Made by a program: the position numbers and the translations under genes. The notes beneath the pieces are model-generated. The model ran no database searches. It was not told the origin of the DNA and worked only from the letters and a program-made list of their open reading frames with translations. Positions 20,567 to 33,472 of a stretch of DNA of 64,000 nt are shown here, piece by piece. Numbering within the stretch: position 1 is the stretch's first letter; the number at the start of each line of letters is the position of its first letter. This DNA is from Carnegiea gigantea (Eukaryota; Streptophyta; Magnoliopsida; Caryophyllales; Cactaceae). The stretch lies in NCBI GenBank assembly GCA_029747015.1, contig JAKOGI010000356.1, positions 162,001-226,000 on the forward strand. The letters run 5' to 3'.

Positions 20567-21270
20567 TATCAACCCTCCCTCACCGAATGATAGTTTGTTG
20601 GATTCACTTTGTGTACATGGGGTCTAGTTGGTGGGTATTTTAAAAGAAAAAAAGTAGTAGTGGAAAAGTAAAATCATATATTCAGACTAGGGGTGTAACT
20701 GAACTAAGCTGAGCCCAAGTTGGCTCTCGGCTCAAAGCTTACTAAACTTCTTAAGTTTACTTTCATACTCAAACTCAAAATGTGCATTACTCGGCTAGAC
20801 TCAGTATTTTATTTTTGTTTGTTTCTGTTTAATAAGTTTTCAATTTCAAGGTTACATTTCAAACTAAATTGTAGATTTTTACATTGGATTTAAGAAATGA
20901 TAATTTTAATTTTATATTCTTTTCACAAGCGCATAAGGATTAAAAACATCAAAAAACTAACTAAGCTCAACCAAACTGAACTGAGTCGAGTCTTCTGAAT
21001 CAGGCTCTATTTGGTATGCTTTTAAGCCGGACTGCACTAGATTTGAGCTCGATTTGATTCGAACCCGAGTTAAGCTATGACCAAATGAAATCCGAGGGCT
21101 CATCAAGCTACCTTTGTTTCGTTACACTCCTAATCTAAGTGGACTACTACCATATTTTTATTTCTTTTTCTGAAGGGCTATTATTCCACACATTGAGGCC
21201 AGACATCTCGATAGATATATTAGGCATTGCAATGTATTGTTCCCTCTTTTTGTTTAATTTATGAACATTT
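20567..21270 (+). repeat. Direct repeat R2
   Basis: Second copy of the segment described for R1, lacking the solo LTR and keeping a full-length hAT-type element. Confidence 0.75.
20698..21132. mobile_element. hAT-type element, 435 bp
   Basis: Begins TAGGGGTGTAAC and ends GTTACACTCCTA, a good inverted repeat. The flanking octamers ATTCAGAC and ATCTAAGT differ at five places, all transitions. Interior rich in GAGCC/CGAG words. Confidence 0.55.
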
Positions 21271-22240
21271 TGCTGATATAATTTCACCTTTTCTGTTAAA
21301 TAATATCCCCAGCTGTTTTCTTTTTTCTACAATATTCTCAATTTAAAAAAAAAAAAATACCCCTTTTTCCTGTATTCATTTTTTTGGTCCGTTCTGCCAG
21401 TCAAGAAATTGAAAAACTGAAATAGCCATCTCTAAGGAAAGCCAGCAAGAACGAGACAACTTAGCATACGCCACGGATGATGCAATGAGCGCGTGGATTT
21501 CACCGCTAACGCTGAGAGTCGGGGTGAGTTACGACATGTCGACCCAGGTACGAGCCAAGGACTTTGACTGATGACGATCACGTGATATAAACGTGAAACA
21601 TCACAGTGACTGAGGTATTTGAAAACACATCTTTATGCCGCCTGGATATGCTTTCTCCAGAACTTTGACTTTTGACCTGACGTGGCACGCGCAAATGCTT
21701 AAAGCTTGTTCTGCGGGCCCCATTTTTCTCCACTTTTTCTGTATTCGCATGTGTACACATGTCCTGCCCTCCATGCAAATTTGTAAATACATTTATGCGT
21801 TTATATTCTATTTATATATTTTTTTAGCACATTTATTATATATTTTATTTTTTAATATATATTTATTAATGTGTCTTAAGAAAACACGTGATACGAAATG
21901 TATAGTATAGGCTTGACAGCCTCTATGCATGTTTGCTTGGATGGTGCACATAAAAAAATTCAAAATACGAGATACATGTGAATAATATTATCTTAAATAT
22001 TTGAGATATAATTTTCGATTTTATATACTATATGGTCAAACCCATATTTTTGCATTATTATATAAAATATTTATTCTCTTTGTTCCACGTGGTCAAGCTT
22101 CTGTTTTCGCAATTTTTATGAGCTGGTTTAAAATAAAATTAAGTGTTAGGAATGACATCAATGTGTTTTTATATACAGACTATATCGACTTTCTTTTTTG
22201 AGCCACAGATCAACATTTTTGAGTGAGATAACGCTACAAT
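21271..22240. other. No gene seen
   Basis: The stretch at 21430-21730 is less AT-rich, with CACGTG, TGACG and TTGAC elements like a plant promoter, but no coding exon follows. The rest is AT-rich. Confidence 0.4.
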
Positions 22241-22249
22241 ACCACCACC

Positions 22250-22360
22250 TTTTAGCATAAGTTCTGTTTTCGCAGCGTCTGGAGATATCTAGATGTAGAT
22301 AACCTTACCTCTAAAGATATTTCTATCCATAGAGAGGCTGATTTCAAGATATTCACAAAA
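22250..22360 (-). mobile_element. Au-like SINE 3' fragment
   Basis: On the minus strand the order CAGCCTCTCTATGG, GAGGTAAGGTTATCTACAT, CCAGACGCTGCG matches the conserved 3' body of Au-type plant SINEs (CAGCCTCT..GGGTAAGG..GTACA..CCCAGACCC). The tRNA-derived head is damaged. Confidence 0.5.
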
Positions 22361-24324
22361 AGATTTTTGTGAAAACATATTAAAGAAAAAGGATTTTGTG
22401 AAAATAATTTATAAAAAAAAAAAAACTAAGGATAAGCAGTAGAAGATAAGCTATGAAATACTAATAAAGTAGGTGGTAGTAATTATGTCAAACGTAAGTA
22501 CAATATAGCAGAGGAAAATGTCATACCTTCAGTGAGATAACACTCTTAATTGCAATATCAAACAAATTTATATAGCACAAATGTCGTAAACAGAATTATA
22601 AAAGTCCTACATTTTGATTCACTTAAGTAAATTTACCATCTATATTTATAGTCTAATCCTTCATAGTTGAAGTGACTCTTTACTGGAGTCATAACCAAAG
22701 CGAATTTTAATTTTACTTTTTCTGAAAAAATATTTATAACATTTGGGCCTATTCTTCAGTATTCAATTTGGGCATGTTCTTAGTTTCTGGAAATGCTTAT
22801 ATTATTCATTATCATTTTACAAATTTTTACACATTCTTATTATTTTTGCATATTTTTCTAAACTTCTTTTTTTTTTTTTAAGTTCTTCATATTTCCAAGT
22901 AAATTGAAAAAACAAATGCTTCAGTAATTTGCTTTTCATGGCATGTTTTAAACACTTCTCATTATGCTGTATTAGTGTCTGGATTTGCTTTGCATTGCAA
23001 ATTTGCAATAATATTATCACTTTTAATGTGTTAAACAATTGTTGTTGATTTTAGAGCCATAAGGTTAATTATTGGACCCCACGAATATTAAGGTTCCATG
23101 TTTCATAAGCCTGCGCGCGAGCTAAAAAGGAGGAGAGAGAAAAGGGTTGAGGCGAGTGGTTTTTTGAAGTGAATTCCTCGTGACCCATGGCTCGTGGGGA
23201 GGCTCGTCGCCCTGAGCAAGCTCACGACAAGGATAAGCCAAAGTTGTGTGTGTATGAAGTGGGTGCATAGGTATTATTTTATTTGATAAGTCAAAGTTGT
23301 GAGCCTTCTATTATAGGGAGGAAATTTAGAAGCTGAAAAATTAGCTCATGGGATGATGTGGGAAGAATAGGTCCCCACTGGTGAGCCAAAAATAGGCTCA
23401 CCATTGGGAATGCTCTTATCAAGTTATACAAATCCAAATTAATTATCAATAAAAGCATAGATAAAATTATCAAACTAATATGTACGGGCGGTACGGTACA
23501 GCTAAATCTCTATTGTTAAAAATACGAGTGATGAGCAATTCTTTGCCTAATAATTAATCGATTAATTACCTGAATCAAATAGAATCAGATGACTAGATTT
23601 GACCACTAAATGATAGTTTATTTCTTAAACAATTTGATTGATAATAATTATTAAAAAACATTTATGTATACACATTTTTTTCATGAAGTACAGTTAAATT
23701 GATTTTACAAGAATTGTCTTAAATAAAATTATCTTCCACATCACGATGAATACTGATTCTGATTTAAAGCTACCATGATGGATGATAATTCGGATTCAAT
23801 TATTAAAAAGGGCTGACAATCGTACAATACTAGTGGGTTTTCTTGTTGATGTTGATCTCTTCTTATCTAATGCATGACGCACCATCTTTCAAAAGCTTGT
23901 AGACGACCTTAAAATTTGGCAGTGACATGACCTGTGATTCTCAAATGACCTGTGATTCTCAAATTAACACCGACAGGTTCAGTTAACACAAAGTTATTGA
24001 CAACTGTTAGTCACTATTGGGGAGACCAACACCACGATGATATAGGTGTCAGTATCGATATTTATTCTTACTTTTAATCTATTTTAGATGTGACTTATAT
24101 ACGGACATGCATGGATCTTAATATATGTGATGAGGCTTCTTCATTGGATTTATCTAAAATATGACACAAAATCAATAGCTCAGTTGAGTGAACCCTAAGT
24201 GGCGAACACCATACCATAAATGTGTTTGATGTCGTAGTAATGCATCATACTTTGATCAAGACACCCCCCAAAAAACAAAACATTTCTCTTCTGGCCCGAC
24301 GTGAAAGGGTTGATCTGGCTTTAT
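22361..24324. other. No gene seen
   Basis: AT-rich, with a GC-richer island at 23095-23240 and a possible MITE end (GGCTCACCATTGGGAATGC) near 23390-23415 whose partner I could not find. Confidence 0.4.
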
Positions 24325-24332
24325 AGCATTGA

Positions 24333-24809
24333 TAGAGATGGCGATGGATCGGATCTGAGTCGGGTTTATTTGGACTCAGACCTATTTAATTTTTTTGGAC
24401 CTGAACCCAGGCCTGTTGGGTCTAAAAAAATGGGATCCATACCCAAATTCAATAGGTCTGACGGGTTCAAGGGTTCTAACTGTTTTTCACATTAAAAATT
24501 AGTTTTTCCACATCTCAACATGTTTTACCTATTCTAACGATAAATAATTAAATTTAGAAGATGTGACATTTAATAACGAAAACATTCCATTGACACATAC
24601 CATAACTAAGTATTCTTACTTACGATTTACACACCAAAAATAATATTTTAATACAAACCATTACACATATTAGATCTAGACCCAATCGACGTCCCTCAAA
24701 CCTAGACCTATTTAAGACCCATTAAGTCTCATTTCATTGGATCTAGACCTCTTAAATTAGGTCGGATCCAATAGGTCCGAATCAGATCCGAGACCCGTTG
24801 ACATCCCTA
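24333..24809. mobile_element. hAT-type element, 477 bp
   Basis: Begins TAGAGATGGCGATGG and ends CGTTGACATCCCTA. Flanks AGCATTGA and GGCATTCA agree at 6 of 8. Interior rich in GGATC / GACCC words. A fragment of the same family begins near 53332. Confidence 0.6.
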
Positions 24810-25077
24810 GGCATTCAGGACCATGAATTTTTGGGTATTGTTAAGGTAGAAGCAGTTACTGCAATCCATATGTTAATATATGATGCCTCCCCTCCAAAAA
24901 TCAAGTTCGCCTCTGTGGAACACCTAAAAGCAACGTTTCTGGCCTCAAATTGGGGGGGGGGGGAGTGCCGGTAGAACAGAGGAGGATAAGTATACAAATT
25001 ATCCGTATATACAAACTCATAAATTTATCATTACTCTTCCGTTATGTGTGGCGGATGATGAATCTGTAGTCCTCAAT

Positions 25078-25250
25078 AATTTATAAGGATATTGAGGTTT
25101 CGGTAAATTATTATATACACCTGTGTTTCTGTACTCTCATATTTAATTTATATATATTTTTTAGGGTGTATTGGTCATATATTCTATTTTTGAATATATT
25201 ATTACTTATGTATCACATGAGATTACATACTCGATCTTGAGTGTATGATA
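25078..25250. repeat. Dispersed repeat, copy 1
   Basis: Text such as GGTAAATTATTATATACACC and TTTTTTAGGGTGTATTGGTC is closely matched at 25795-25925. Ends and class not determined. Confidence 0.5.
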
Positions 25251-25794
25251 TGGACTTTGCGAGGTTTCAATTTTTTTTCTCTTTTTTCTTACAAAATTAC
25301 AAGTGTCATGTTACAATTTTTTAATCCACTAACTAATCCGGCCAAATTGAAAACTAATTTGTGATCCTAGTATTGGGTTCAAGAATAATCATCAGTCCCC
25401 GATGATCACAAGGATCAACGATGACTATTAATCACACTCTGATCACATGGTCATAATTCATCCACCAAACTTAATTTCCTATTTTCCTATAACTTAATGA
25501 CACAGATGTACGAGCCGATACAACAAATCTTGTTCAAGTAAGGTCGTACAATGACTCATTTATGATCAACAGAGACACTTGGCATGGCATATATATATAT
25601 ATAGGAAATTAAAGGCCAAATAAACTTGGGGTGCAATAGTACTAGGCAATGAATGAAAACCAAACAAGGGATGGGGAAAAGTAACGCTGGTCCTCGTTTT
25701 ATGCAGGCGTTCATATATTCGAATGAAAATGGTGGCAATTTAACTTTTTTTTTCATTAGGAAAAGTGCAGGTCCAATTGATAACAAGTAACTAT

Positions 25795-25925
25795 CATTGA
25801 AGATATCGGCAAATTATTATCTACACCCGTGAGCACATACTCCTATATCTGTTTTATATATATTTTTTGGGGTGTATTTGTCATATATATTATATTTTAA
25901 TATATAATTGCTTATGTATGTCACC
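25795..25925. repeat. Dispersed repeat, copy 2
   Basis: Partner of 25078-25250 (GGCAAATTATTATCTACACC, TTTTTTGGGGTGTATTTGTC). Confidence 0.5.
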
Positions 25926-26040
25926 ATAGTTATAGTAGAATAACATGAACTATGACAGATATTCGTATGATTTGGGTCCTCCATATCCAATGTGATCAAT
26001 CCCTGCTTGACAATGATGCTCACTTTCTTGTCATATTTCG

Positions 26041-26290
26041 GCCAGAATGTCCATAGGAATTTCTCACGGAAAAGGAAGCCGTCAAAATTCTGTCCAAAAA
26101 TGTTCTAACGGAATCCATTACACCGTCAAAACAGCTCCTTGATGGTTGTTCTAGCATCTGTGGACTGTCATCCCTCAAAAAATCCGTTGGAGCATCATTT
26201 TTACAGTGGAAATTTCACCTTTTCCACTTGGAAATACTATCGGAAAATGGGTAATATTTAGAAGTGTGATAGTACAAGTTGTATGCATAA
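26041..26290. repeat. CACTA-like fragment, also present at 37735-37960
   Basis: Words such as GTCCATAGGAATTTCT, CCGTTGGAGCATC and CTATCGGAAAATGGGTAAT recur in the same order at 37735-37960. The vocabulary is close to the subterminal text of the CACTA element at 31577-33472. No CACTA terminus is intact here. Confidence 0.5.
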
Positions 26291-26337
26291 ATTGGGTAAC
26301 TACAAACACAACATAAGCAAATTTCGTATCTAGTCAT

Positions 26338-26814
26338 TGTTAGAGTATGAAAGTGGACGTTGTCCTACATTGATAAAATAAAAGAATATGAAAGTATGTA
26401 TTGTCCCACATTAATAAAATTAAAGGGTTTGAGCATGTATATAAGCTTATGAGTTATTCCACCCATTGCTAATTGGTTTTTGGTTGGATGAAGCTTATAT
26501 GTATGACTCTTTGTTTAAGGCTCAATTGATATACAAAATTAACATGGTATCGGAGCAGGTTGTTTGATCTTAATTTACCACCGTCTCCATTTGCTTAAAG
26601 TTGTCTGCACGTGTTGGGTCTTGTTAGTAGTCATACATGAGGGGACGTGTTGTCCCACATTGATAAAATTAAAGGGTTTGAGCATGTATATAAACTTGTG
26701 AATTACTCCACCCATTGTGAATTGGTTTTGGGTGGAAACTTGATTTGAACTTATATACATGACTCTTTGTTAATTGTCAAATTGATATTAAAAAAAATAA
26801 CATGGTATTAGAGC
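26338..26814 (+). mobile_element. Tandem TRIM-like LTR element
   Basis: LTR 1 (26338-26544, 207 bp) runs TGTTAGAGTATG to ATTAACA and is followed at once by TGGTATCGGAGC, a primer-binding site for initiator Met-tRNA. After only 77 bp comes LTR 2 (26622-26802, internally shortened), again followed by TGGTATTAGAGC. The order LTR-PBS-LTR-PBS is the tandem form typical of TRIMs. No protein is encoded. Both LTRs keep GTATATAA TATA-like text. The same LTR is solo at 19974-20179. Confidence 0.75.
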
Positions 26815-28280
26815 AGGTTGTTTGATCTTGATTTGCTACTGTTCTTATTTGAATTTTTAATTATTATTTATGTCGTCATGTGATGAAATTAGACTTTAGT
26901 CTTACATAAAATTGTTACTATACTGATTGATCTACTAGATAGTGATTAATGTCACAGTTAACAGAATTATGACCATTAATTACCCTTTCACACACACACA
27001 CAAAAAATAATTATATGCTATATTAGTTAGTACATGATTAAGCTTGACACTTAGTTTAGCACTAGGAAGTTTAATTTATTTTGCTTAGTATAGTTTCATA
27101 GATGAGCCCTTTCGATCATATATATTATTGTTGGTGATTTTTATTAAAGCAAAATATTTGGAATAATATTACGTACTTAATTACGGAAAAAGAATGGCAT
27201 TATATTACAAAAGCATATTATGCCTTGCCGGTAAAAAATAATCCACCCCGAATACTCTAGTTTATCCAACCCAAAAAGTTCGAGTGCAGTCATGAATTTT
27301 TGGTCTGAATTTTAAATTGACATTTTCATATTTATTGTCCAAACTTAATTCTGATCAAAATTTAGTTTTATCTGAATTATCCGATCAGAAGAAAGTCAGG
27401 TATCGGTTTGCATTTCATTTTTGAATTGCATTTCGCATCAAACGCATGCATGCCTTTTGTCTAGAATATATTAGTAGATTCTACACAACACTAATACATG
27501 TTTAATTTCGTTTTCAGCACAGAAGGGATATTGATTGTGGCTTATTCGTAGCTACCTGCCAAAAAATAATATATTTCACTCATCCATTTCGTTTCATATG
27601 CTTTTGATGGAGTATTAGCACTTGTTTTAATCAACTGGGTAACTAACACTTGATATAATTAATAATTCCACTAACAACCTATCTCTTTCTTTTTTTAAAA
27701 AAAAAAAATACACAGTCGATCTGATAGATAGGAAAGATGCAATCCTTGGGAATGAGAAGAAGTTGATGTACTCAAAAAAAAAAAAAAATTCTTATGGTGG
27801 ATTCAGATATTTAGATAAGGGTGTCCATTCATTAATATTATTAAATATATGATAAAATAAAGTTTAAATAATACATGAAATATTATAATAATGAATAATC
27901 TTACCTTTACAATTGTTCTTTATATTCTTTCGTATTTTGAAATTAATATATGATAGTGCTATTAGATTAATTCTCATTTTCTGATTTTTGTCCATCTATT
28001 TGAAAGTCATTAATACCCGTACTACTTGGATTATTTTCTTCTTCTTTTCAGACTACTTGCTTTTCAATTGTCATTTATGCTTTTTTTAGGAGCGTTCGCC
28101 AATACCAACTTCAATTCCTTTAAAATAGCTCATTAGATTTTTTTTTTTTTGGGGTCAACCGAGATTTACCCTTGTTCTTAAAACTCTTTTATCGACAATC
28201 AGTTGTCAAAAGGTAACGTTGGTTCAAACCATCATACAATATTGAAATAAACCGAAAATCCATCTAAACGAAGCAAATAA
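26815..28280. other. No gene seen
   Basis: AT-rich. The text at 26850-26940 (TTTAATTATTATTTATG onward) is similar to 42768-42835, linking this area to the segmental repeat further right. Confidence 0.4.
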
Positions 28281-28282
28281 CT

Positions 28283-28996
28283 AGGGATAGGAGTGTAGTC
28301 CAAATTCAAGGCAAATTTGATCTGATCCAAGGTAAAATTATTCAATTTGAATCCGATAAAAAATAATCTAACTATGATGCCGATCCGACTAGGTTTGGAG
28401 GAGGGCACATCCGATCCCATTAACATCTCATTTGATAACTTTTTTTTAATAATTTCACTTTTTCTTGGAAGTTAGAAAATTTCTAAAATAGTAAGCCCTA
28501 AAACATTTGCATGAAATCTGCACTCGATGTACAATACCCTCTTCTTTGTTAACGAATTTCCTCTGTCTTTCTAATCTCCTTCTCAATCTCTTCTCTTTGT
28601 CAATCAAAGTTGCATTTTCTTATCTTTCTCTCTCGCTGCACTATTACTGTCCATCCCTTTTCCCATAAAGTGACTACAGATTTTCTTTTCTCAACACTTG
28701 TTTACTCTAACATATTGAAATGTTTGATATGAAAAGATATTTGACACTGAAAAGGTGTTTAACATTGCATTTACAAGTGAGAAAAAATAAGGTTGAAAAA
28801 AAAGAAGAATTGCCCAAATGTTGAATGAAAATGTATAGTTGAATTATATCTGATTATATCCGGACTTAATCCAACCCGAATCCAATTTAAACTTCGGATT
28901 CGACGAAGTCGAATTTAGATCAAATTTTCAATTCAAATTATTAATTAGATCGGATTCAGATATGTAGACACCATCTAATTTTTGACCATCTCTACA
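28283..28996. mobile_element. Possible decayed hAT-type element
   Basis: TAGGGATAGGAGTGTAG at 28283 could pair with GACCATCTCTA ending at 28996, and the interior has GGATC/GATCCGA words. Flanking octamers agree poorly, so the boundaries are weak. Confidence 0.3.
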
Positions 28997-29127
28997 CCCA
29001 ACCAAAAAGTAACAGTGGCAAATAGAAATACATACTTTGAATTCCATACTTGCTAACGAATTCTTATAATCTAGCTTCAGTTTGATATTATCTAATTGTC
29101 GACCTCATCCAACATCATAAGAATAAG

Positions 29128-29662
29128 TGTTAGGATCAGATAGGAATAAACTGAAAGTAACAAAGAATCACAAAAAACGATATTAAACAGCAAAGAGAGA
29201 TCATCATCAAGATTTACGTAGAAAACCCAAGGTGGGAAAAACCATGAACGATGAGCAAAATATCAACTATAGGAAGAGAAAGTACAAGATTGATATCAGA
29301 GCGATACTCTAAGGAGATATCAATTAGCGATTACAATCACTATAGAATATTCTCGCTCTCAAGACTAGAATAGCGGAACTAGAACGCTCACAACAACTAA
29401 TGTGTTTGTATATTGTTGTGTTAATGATGATGATGGAGGAGCTTGATGCGTGCCCTTTATAAAGGGATCAAGAAGACTAGGGTGAGAAAACCCTAGCCAC
29501 CACAGTATCTTAGTCACCAAGTCTCATCTTTTCAAAAAGAAAAGATCTTCAACCCAAAATATAAAAATAATATAATTTCCACAATATAGAAGATCTCAAA
29601 CACGCAATATAATCTTGGATGCCAAGTAATCGATAAAAGAAATTTCGGCCATAAACCCAACA
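29128..29662 (-). repeat. 3' LTR of the copia element, 535 bp
   Basis: On the minus strand it runs TGTTGGGTTTATGG to GATCCTAACA, the usual TG..CA form with short inverted ends. A second, nearly complete copy of the LTR lies at 36452-37453. Confidence 0.8.
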
Positions 29663-29675
29663 ATCTCTGCCTTGG

Positions 29676-31573
29676 ACCAAATTCACCAACTCTAGAACAA
29701 ACACGCCATCAAGAAGAGACCTCTGAAGGGTAGTGGCCCACAGGACGAACCTCGAAGGGTAGTCAAAAACACTGAACACGAACTAAGTCCAAACAATGCT
29801 GGAACTTAGCAGTAGGAAGTGGCTTGGTGAGCATATCTGCAGGGATTATCCGATGTATGCACTTTCTTCACAGCAATGTCTCCTGCAGTAATGGTATCTC
29901 TTATATAATGGTACCTGATACTGATATACTTGATCTTGGAGTGATCTGCACAATTCTTGGTGAGATGGATAACACTTTGGCTATCTGAGAACACTGTAGT
30001 GATGCCTTGTGGAACGCCAAGCTGTATGATAATGCCTCTTAGCCACATAGCTTCATTCACTCCCTCAGTTACAGCAATGTATTCTGTTTCAGTAGGGTAT
30101 AAAGCTGCTATAGGTTGTAGAGATGCTTTCCAAGAGATAGCTCTTGCACATAGAGTGAAGATTAGAGTTGTTCATTATTCGGTCCAAATTCAGACCGAAT
30201 TGAAGACCAGCTTGGACCGGATCAGATCGGACTAAACCGCATGAATTCGGTCTGGTCCACAGTCCATATATTTTCTTTATTCAGTTTTCGATCCGGTCCG
30301 TTTCGGTGACCGAGGACCGAATAAAAAATTTTGAAAACCGATTTTTTACTTGTTTAGTTTCAATTTTCTTTTGCAGCTTATAATTTCTCAAATGTTCAAG
30401 AATATTGATTTGTTTTTCATGGTGGAAATATGTTGAATTGTTGATATTGAAATAAATATAAGATATTCATATTGTAAAATTTGCTAACGTGACAATTCAA
30501 TCTGGTCCGGTCCGGTTCATTTTTTTGGTCCGGTCCACGGTCCATAACTTCTCTCTTATTCAATCGTCGGTCCAACCTAACCCGATCTAGGTTTGGACGG
30601 ATGAACACCCCTAGTGAAGATGTAGCCTGAAGTAGAGTGTATATGATCAAGATCTCCACCATAATCAGAGTCAACAAATCCTGCAACATCATAGGTTGCA
30701 GTCTTGAATTTATCAAATGCTAGACACCGATCAAGAGAACCTTTAACATAGCAAAGGATCCATTTCACGGCTTCTCAATGATCCTTACTAGGATTGTGCA
30801 TATAGCGACTCACCACGGTAACTGCATATACTAAGTCAAGTCTAGTGTAGACCATAGCATACATGAGGCTCCCAACTGTACAAGAATAGGGAACATGAGA
30901 CATCTTCTCTATTTTCGCTTCAAATGCTAGATAGGACTCGGTCCATAGTTTGAAGTGAGCATTTAGAGGAGTAGTAACTGGCTTGCATTTACTCATTTGG
31001 AACCTACTAAGAACCTTTTCAAGGTACTTCCTTTGAGATAGTAGAGCTTACTAGCCTTTCGATCTCTGTGAATCTCCGTGTCAAGTATCTTCTTAGCTAC
31101 CCCGAGATACTTCATCTCAAACTCATTGCTAAGTTGAAATTTCAACTTGCTGATGAAAGACTTATCCTTTTGAGGCAATGAGCATGTCATCAACATAGAG
31201 TAACAGATAAATGAAAGAATCACCAAATTGTTGAAAATATACACAATTGTCATACTGATAACGTGTATAGCCTTGTCCTGTCATGAACGCATCACACATT
31301 TTATACCACTGTCGCGGTGCTTGCTTCAAGTCATATAGAGACTTTTTCAAGCGGCATACTTAATTTTCCTTTCCAGAAATTGTAAAACCCTCATGTTGTC
31401 TCATATATATCTCTTCCTCGAACTCCGCATGAAGAAATGCAGTTTTCACATCAAGTTGCTCTAATTCTAAATCAAATCAAGCAACAAACGCAAGTAACAC
31501 TTTAATGGATGTATGCGCACTATAGGAGAGAAAACTTCATTGAAGTTAATACCTTCCTTTTGGTTGCAACCTC
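29676..31573 (-). pseudogene. Copia pol remnant: RT core to RNase H
   Basis: Pieces in several frames give, from right to left, LYDLKQAPRQWY and the RT catalytic box LLLYVDDMLIA (31162-31350), the connection VGSLMYAMVYTRLDL (about 30860), YVKGSLDRCLAFDK and SDYGGDLD (30640-30750), and after a hAT insertion the RNase H part AVTEGVNEAMWLRG / FSDSQSVIHL (29806-30110), ending near a PADMLTKP-type motif in a shifted frame. Many stops and shifts. Confidence 0.85.
30163..30613. mobile_element. hAT-type element inside the RNase H region, 451 bp
   Basis: Exact duplications GTGAAGAT at 30155-30162 and 30614-30621. Ends TAGAGTTGTTCATTATTCGG and, inverted, TAGGGGTGTTCATCCG. Interior rich in GGTCCGGTC words. 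The copia reading frame resumes on each side. Confidence 0.85.
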
Positions 31574-31914
31574 GAACACTACTAAAAAATCTGTTTATTC
31601 CGACAAATTTTTCGATCGAAAAAGTGATTTTTCAGTCAGAAAATTCTTTTTTTGGCGGGCACTCTGACCGAGTTTGTCCGTCTCAAGTTGCTCTAATTCT
31701 AAATCAAATCAAGCAACAAATGCAAGTAACACTTTAATGGATGTATGCGCACTATAGGAGAGAAAACTTCATTGAAGTCAATACCTTCCTTTTGGTTGCA
31801 ACCTCGAGCACTACTAAAAAATCTGTTTATTTCGACAGATTTTCCGACCGAAAAAGTGCTTTTTCGGTCAGAAAATTCTTTTTCTTGCGGGCACTCTGAC
31901 CGAGTTTGTCCGTC
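31451..31914. repeat. 232-bp tandem duplication across a copia/CACTA junction
   Basis: 31451-31682 and 31683-31914 are near-identical. Each unit contains about 126 bp of copia RT sequence followed by about 106 bp of the left end of the CACTA element. The duplication therefore arose after the CACTA insertion. Confidence 0.85.
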
Positions 31915-33472
31915 AAAATAATCGGGATCGGAAAGGTGCTTCGACGGCATTTATCAATCTGTCGGAACTGTTCCGACAAATAGGGAATTCTGTCGGAGGC
32001 CTGTTTCGACGGACCTCCGACAGAATTCCTTGCGTCCGATGGAAGGGTTCCCTCGGATGCTTCCTTTTTTTTAATAAAAATTTTTTCAAAAAAATTTTAA
32101 AAAAAGAAATTCCGTTGGAATGTGTCGGAATTCCATCGATAAATTCGTTGGTGCATACTGTATCCGTCGCTAAATCTGTCGGAATTTTTATCAATTTTTG
32201 TAAAAACAAATTGGGCACTAATATGCTGTTATTTAATCCCTTTCGCAATATGTTTTCTCTTATGACCCATATCCCTCATATTAATCATCCACATAAATTA
32301 AAACTTCAAATATTTAGGTAATAATATGCTATTATTTAATCTACATAGCAATAAATAGTATTTAAACATTTACGAAATAATAAAAATTTATTATCCAACT
32401 TACAAATATTATCCAAAACATACTTCCATTAAATTTATTAAATTTTAGGTCTAACATACAAAATAATCTACTAATTAGAAATATTATCCAAATTTTGTAC
32501 TTAATATATTACAAGTAGGTCTAACATACTAAATAAAAAGCACATATATTATCCAAATCATACGCCACAACATCTCACATTGCGACATTTATTACATAAT
32601 AATATACTATTTTTCTAAATATTCACTACCAATTGTAACCATCATATTCAAGTTATCTACATCAAACTTCCATTTTCAATAATAAATTTTATATACTTGC
32701 AAATTCAAAACTACACACCATAAATTACAAAAAATAACTTTCAATTCAATTTTTACAACACCCAACAATTACTAATAATACTTAATAATTACTTTCACAT
32801 CCACATCAACACAACTAAATTCAAAACCCAAAATCAACAAATTACTTAATAAAATTTCTACAACCATCACAAATTATCACATAATTGTTAAATTCTACCT
32901 CAAATTTCTGAAATCCATCAAAAAGTCTACTACAAACTAAACTAACATCACTTACTTGAAATTATAAGATGAAAATGGCTACAAATGGCGGTGGAAGGTG
33001 AGGATAACCGGTAGTGGGCTGAGGGTGGCGGCGGCGGCGGCGGCGACCGGAGTCGGTGTAAGCGGCGGCTTTGTGGCGGTGGTTGGACGCTCGGCTCTCT
33101 CTTTCTCTCTCTGTGAACTCTCAAAAGTCCGAAATGAAGAAAAAAAGTTGGGCTGGGGTTTTTAAAATGTATCTGACAGAATATTTCGTCAGACGCTCCT
33201 TCGAACGCCGTGTTTCGACGGAATATCCGACGGAATATTCGGTTGAAATAATTTTTTAAAAAAAATTGAAAAAAATGGGCACAGATCTGGTCAAATTTGA
33301 CCAAGGTTCCAACGGACATTCCATCGGAAACCTATCGGAATTCCGACGGATCGCCCAGATTCTGTTGGAAATTCCGACAAATTATGCGTCCGTCGGCATG
33401 TCTGTCGGCCTGTATGACTGTCTCTTTTTCGGTAAGCATTTGTCGTCAGAATAATTGGAATTTTTAGTAGTG
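31577..33472. mobile_element. Non-autonomous CACTA (En/Spm) element
   Basis: The left end CACTACTAAAAAATC occurs at 31577 and again at 31809 because of the tandem duplication; the right end is AATTTTTAGTAGTG, finishing at 33472. The 3-bp duplication GAA (31574-31576 and 33473-33475) and the restored copia sequence across it (CTC GAA CAACC) fit CACTA insertion. Subterminal regions repeat TCCGTCGG / CCGACGGA words. No transposase is recognisable; a GC-rich part at 32985-33110 with GGC repeats and an AT-rich core fill the middle. Single-copy length is about 1,664 bp. Confidence 0.85.

Noticed and set aside
21430..21780. Possible gene, because of higher GC and promoter-like words
   Set aside because: No exon with coding character or splice sites follows; the overlapping short frames on both strands have no motif.
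23290..23415. MITE ending GGCTCACCATTGGGAATGC
   Set aside because: Only one end is visible; no inverted partner or target duplication found.
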